Below are positions 5,950 through 8,580 of a stretch of DNA of 8,580 bases, one piece after another; positions within the stretch are counted from its first letter, which is position 1; each line of letters starts with the position of its first letter. Source of the stretch: an uncultured Lachnospiraceae bacterium (GTDB lineage: Bacteria; Bacillota; Clostridia; Lachnospirales; Lachnospiraceae); the NCBI GenBank assembly GCA_910585395.1, contig CAJUCK010000001.1, positions 12,644 to 21,223 on the forward strand. The letters run 5' to 3'. The notes under the pieces are model-generated. The model was not told the DNA's origin. It made no database searches and saw only the letters and a list, made by a program, of their open reading frames with translations. A program made the translations under genes and the position numbers.

Positions 5950-6657
5950 TTGGATAATTTGATTAAAGTACAGGATATGTGCAAAATATACAATCCTGGC
6001 GAGAATGAAGTCCGTGCGCTGGATCATGTAGATCTGGAGATTCAAAGAGGAGAATTTGTGGCGATTATCGGTCATTCAGGTTCTGGAAAGTCTACGCTGA
6101 TGAATATGCTGGGATGCCTGGATGTGCCTACTTCTGGAGCTTATTATCTGAATGGAAAAGATGTGTCATCATTGAAAGATAATCAGTTGTCTGAAATAAG
6201 AAATCAGCAAATCGGGTTTATTTTTCAGGGATTTAATTTGATTGCGAACTTGACAGCGCTGGAAAATGTGGAACTTCCGCTGATTTACCGTGGAATTGGC
6301 AGAAATCAGCGTCACAAACTGGCGAAGGAAGCGCTGATTCGAGTAGGATTAGAAAAGAGAATGAACCATAAGCCTTCAGAAATGTCTGGAGGACAGCAGC
6401 AGAGGGTGGCAATTGCCCGCGCCATTGCGGCAGAACCGCCAGTTATTCTTGCGGATGAACCTACAGGAAATCTGGATTCTGCCTCTACCAGGGAAATCAT
6501 GGATATTTTAAAAGGGCTTCATGAGATGGGGCGAAGCGTTATATTGATCACTCATGACAATGAAATTGCGGAGCAGGCAAAACGGGTGGTTCGTATTCTG
6601 GATGGGAGAATTGTCGAAGATTATTATAATACAGATCTGAAAGCACAGGAGGCATAG
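5950..6657 (+). CDS. MacB/LolD-family ABC transporter ATPase
   Basis: This 235-residue ATPase, the usual length for the family, powers a mechanotransmission-type exporter. Visible motifs are Walker A GHSGSGKST (41-49), Q-loop Gln93 (FIFQGFNL), the signature MSGGQQQR (145-152), Walker B VILADEP (165-171), the D-loop GNLD (173-176) and the switch His202 (ITHD). The signature starts with Met rather than Leu, a minor variation. The N-terminus LIKVQDMCKIYNPGENEVRAL is the typical opening of this family and supports the TTG start. It is the first gene of an operon with a membrane-fusion protein 2 bases downstream and an FtsX-like permease after that. The closest known arrangement is the Gram-positive YknXYZ/MacAB-like group, with substrates such as peptides or toxins; the substrate here is unknown. 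Confidence 0.95.
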   Translation: MDNLIKVQDMCKIYNPGENEVRALDHVDLEIQRGEFVAIIGHSGSGKSTLMNMLGCLDVPTSGAYYLNGKDVSSLKDNQLSEIRNQQIGFIFQGFNLIANLTALENVELPLIYRGIGRNQRHKLAKEALIRVGLEKRMNHKPSEMSGGQQQRVAIARAIAAEPPVILADEPTGNLDSASTREIMDILKGLHEMGRSVILITHDNEIAEQAKRVVRILDGRIVEDYYNTDLKAQEA

Positions 6658-6659
6658 TT

Positions 6660-8324
6660 ATGAAAAAGAAGAAAGTGTTAAAAATAGTGATACCAGCGGC
6701 GGCTGTGGCAGTAATTGGAGGTGCAGCTGTATTGAATAATGCGGCAAATGCCGGCAGAGAACTGGCAGAAGCCATGACAGTTGAAGCTATGGCTGTAGGG
6801 ACTGGTGATGTGACAGAGACGGTGGAGACGAATGGAACGGTAGTCAGCGGTCAACAGAAAGTATTTTTTTCTCCTGTAAATGCAAATGTGAATATGGCTG
6901 ATTTCCAGGTGGGAGATCTGGTGAAAGCGGGCACTCCCCTGGTCTCTTTTGATTTGAAAGATTTGGAAGAGCAGAATCAGAAGGCGGAGCTGACAGTCAG
7001 AGCAAATGAATTGAGCTATCAGGATAGTGTGAATAAATCAAATGAGGCGGCGAGCCGTCAGGCGAGAGCAAGGAATCAGGCAGCAGCACTGCAGGCACAG
7101 GTCAATGCCAAGACACAGGAAGTGGAAAATCTTACCAATGCGCTTACAGGAGCAGCAAACCAGCTGGCAGAGATTCAGCAGCAGGAGACAGAGAAGATCG
7201 GCAGTAAGATGGAACATTTGCAGAAACAGTTGAAAACGGCACAAAATGAACTGGAGGAAGCAAAGAAAGCTTATGATAAGGCAGAGTCTGTCCAGCAGAC
7301 AGCACAGGTCAATTTTGATGCAGCAGCGGCGGCGGCAGAAAATGATCCCCAGGGACTTGAAACAGCACGGGAGAAGCTGAATCAGGCAAACAAGGATTTG
7401 ACAGACGCAAAGAATAAGTATGAGGAAAAACAGCAGAATGTACAAGATCTGGAAAGCCAGATGGAAGATCTTCAGACATCTCTGGCAGGGGCGGCTGAGA
7501 ACAAGGGTACAGATATTGAATTACAGCAGAAACTTCAGACAGCGCAGTCAGAACTTGCAGAATTAAAGGCAAATTTAGAGAGCCAGAAGGCTATGGCAGA
7601 AGGAGATAGCGGAGCTCTGAGCAGTGCGGCAAGGGAGCAGCTGAAAACCAACAACAATCTTGCTGAGTTAGAGAGTAAATCTTTGGAAGAACTCATTGCA
7701 GAAGGCAGAAAAGGAATTACAGCAGAATTTAACGGGGTGATTTCCGATAAACAGATTATGGAGGGGGCTGCGGTTACTCAGGGTATGCAGCTTTTTACCC
7801 TGCAGAGCATTGAAGATGTGAATGTGGAAGTGACGCTTTCCAAAAATGTTTATGAGAAGGTCAAAGAAGGGCAGAAAGCAGAGATCAGTTTTGCAGGACA
7901 GTCTTATCAGGGAACCGTAAAACGTATCAGCCGCATTGCATCAGCTGGAATGTCAGGCAGCAATCAGGCAGCGGTATCTTCTGCATCTATTATGGCGACA
8001 ATTCATATTGATAACCCAGACGAAAATATTTTTTTGGGCGTTGACGCCAAAGTGACCATTCAGGCGGCGGAGGCCAGGGATGTGCTGGTTCTGCCTACAG
8101 AGGCAGTGAATATCGGCAAGGATGGGACATTCTGCTGGGTTTATGAGGATGGTATTATGAAAAAGCGCAGTATTACCATAGGCGTAACTTCAGACGACTG
8201 CGCAGAGATAACACAGGGAATTGACGAAGGAGAGCAGGTAATTCCAGATCCAGGGAATCATGAGGAAGGAGATACCATTACTGTAATTGAGAAGCAGGAA
8301 GAGGAAGTTATTGAGACTGAGTAG
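6660..8324 (+). CDS. HlyD/MacA-family membrane-fusion protein
   Basis: This 554-residue adaptor is anchored by one N-terminal segment (about 7-26, after MKKKK). In order follow the first half of the lipoyl domain (about 51-98), a long region rich in Ala, Gln, Glu and Lys that is predicted coiled coil (about 100-345), the second lipoyl half (352-383, EFNGVISDKQIMEGAAV), the beta-barrel (about 385-470) and a membrane-proximal domain (about 472-543), ending in an acidic tail. The coiled coil has a likely turn near AAAAAAENDPQG (221-232), with further breaks near 280 and 315. At roughly 245 residues it is much longer than in typical Gram-positive adaptors. ATG 6660 lies 2 bases after the ATPase stop, and its AGGAGG (6647-6652) is inside the ATPase 3' end, so the two are probably translationally coupled. 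It should contact the permease encoded next. Confidence 0.93.
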   Translation: MKKKKVLKIVIPAAAVAVIGGAAVLNNAANAGRELAEAMTVEAMAVGTGDVTETVETNGTVVSGQQKVFFSPVNANVNMADFQVGDLVKAGTPLVSFDLKDLEEQNQKAELTVRANELSYQDSVNKSNEAASRQARARNQAAALQAQVNAKTQEVENLTNALTGAANQLAEIQQQETEKIGSKMEHLQKQLKTAQNELEEAKKAYDKAESVQQTAQVNFDAAAAAAENDPQGLETAREKLNQANKDLTDAKNKYEEKQQNVQDLESQMEDLQTSLAGAAENKGTDIELQQKLQTAQSELAELKANLESQKAMAEGDSGALSSAAREQLKTNNNLAELESKSLEELIAEGRKGITAEFNGVISDKQIMEGAAVTQGMQLFTLQSIEDVNVEVTLSKNVYEKVKEGQKAEISFAGQSYQGTVKRISRIASAGMSGSNQAAVSSASIMATIHIDNPDENIFLGVDAKVTIQAAEARDVLVLPTEAVNIGKDGTFCWVYEDGIMKKRSITIGVTSDDCAEITQGIDEGEQVIPDPGNHEEGDTITVIEKQEEEVIETE

Positions 8325-8339
8325 AGAAAAGAGGAAATC

Positions 8340-8580
8340 ATGGGAAATATTGCAGAATATATAAAAATGGCATTTAAAAATATTACCGCTAATAAAGGAC
8401 GCTCTTTTCTTACGATGCTGGGCATTATTATTGGAATTTCTTCCGTGATTATGGTAATGGCAGTAGGAGATGGAACGGCAGATGCTATGAATGCAGAAGT
8501 GCAGGATCTCGGAACAGGGCAGATCAGCGTTTATTGTGGTGATGAAGCGGTAAATGCAGACGAATGGATTACGCCAGAGG
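8340..8580 (+). CDS. FtsX/MacB-type ABC permease, partial (5' end)
   Basis: Translation from ATG 8340 stays open for 80 codons to the window edge. It begins MGNIAEYIKMAFKNITANKG, followed by a transmembrane segment with RSFLTMLGIIIGISSVIMVM (21-40), the hallmark N-terminus of MacB-like permeases, and then an extracytoplasmic part (from about 44). The ribosome site AGAGG (8330-8334) is 5 bases ahead. The gap from the membrane-fusion gene is 15 bases, so it is the third gene of the operon. The rest of the protein, expected to hold an extracytoplasmic domain and three more membrane segments, lies outside the window. Confidence 0.93.
   Translation, partial: MGNIAEYIKMAFKNITANKGRSFLTMLGIIIGISSVIMVMAVGDGTADAMNAEVQDLGTGQISVYCGDEAVNADEWITPE

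Noticed and set aside
5735..5950. 72-residue N-terminal extension of the M19 dipeptidase
   Set aside because: The extension is AT-rich and low in protein-like character, and it contains the real ribosome site. The family core begins at the zinc-binding DMHCDT strand, right after the start at 5734.
7038..7445. 135-codon - strand Cys/Leu-rich frame inside the membrane-fusion gene
   Set aside because: Its composition is what the antisense of Gln/Glu/Ala/Lys-rich coiled coil gives. It has no ribosome site.
6660..8324. Repeat-rich coiled coil as an internal tandem-repeat array
   Set aside because: The nucleotide sequence shows biased composition but no repeated unit of constant length. It is heptad-type low complexity only.

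Overview
This window looks like chromosome from a low-GC Gram-positive anaerobe of the Clostridia, most likely a Lachnospiraceae relative. The reasons are strong AGGAGG-type ribosome sites, GTG and TTG starts alongside ATG, sigma-A-type promoters, a lipoprotein of the FMN_bind family with a Gram-positive-style lipobox, and a MacB-like exporter without any outer-membrane partner. The genus is an inference; no 16S or marker gene is present. No mobile element, CRISPR array or phage gene is visible, and no gene-free stretch exceeds 300 bases.

Left part (1-2605, + strand): a strong hairpin (33-76) separates the window from whatever lies to the left. A clear promoter (110-138) then drives a two-gene unit: a double-Cache methyl-accepting chemotaxis protein starting at GTG 181, and, one base after its stop, a small lipoprotein with a covalent-FMN attachment motif. 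The pairing suggests a chemoreceptor working with an extracytoplasmic redox protein.

Middle part (2606-3817, + strand): a consensus promoter feeds an initiator tRNA (fMet, anticodon CAT), followed by an intrinsic terminator and, only 37 bases later, a cysteine-synthase-family gene with altered active-site motifs and no visible promoter of its own. A perfect 10-bp inverted repeat brackets the tRNA promoter.

Middle-right part (3826-5734, - strand): a two-gene unit encodes an M19 (renal-dipeptidase family) zinc dipeptidase and then a YkfC-like SH3b-NlpC/P60 endopeptidase. Neither has a signal peptide, so together they look like a cytoplasmic route for breaking down cell-wall peptides: the NlpC/P60 enzyme would release L-Ala-D-Glu and the dipeptidase could split it. 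This unit runs tail-to-tail into the cysteine synthase gene with an 8-base gap.

Right part (5950-8580, + strand): a MacB/YknXYZ-like ABC export operon contains the ATPase (TTG start), a membrane-fusion protein with a very long coiled coil, and the start of the FtsX/MacB permease, which is cut by the window edge. The 215-base divergent region between the dipeptidase and the ATPase holds an 11-bp-phased direct repeat (TTGTAAGA) that resembles an OmpR/PhoB-family response-regulator site. It is the best candidate for undescribed regulation here.
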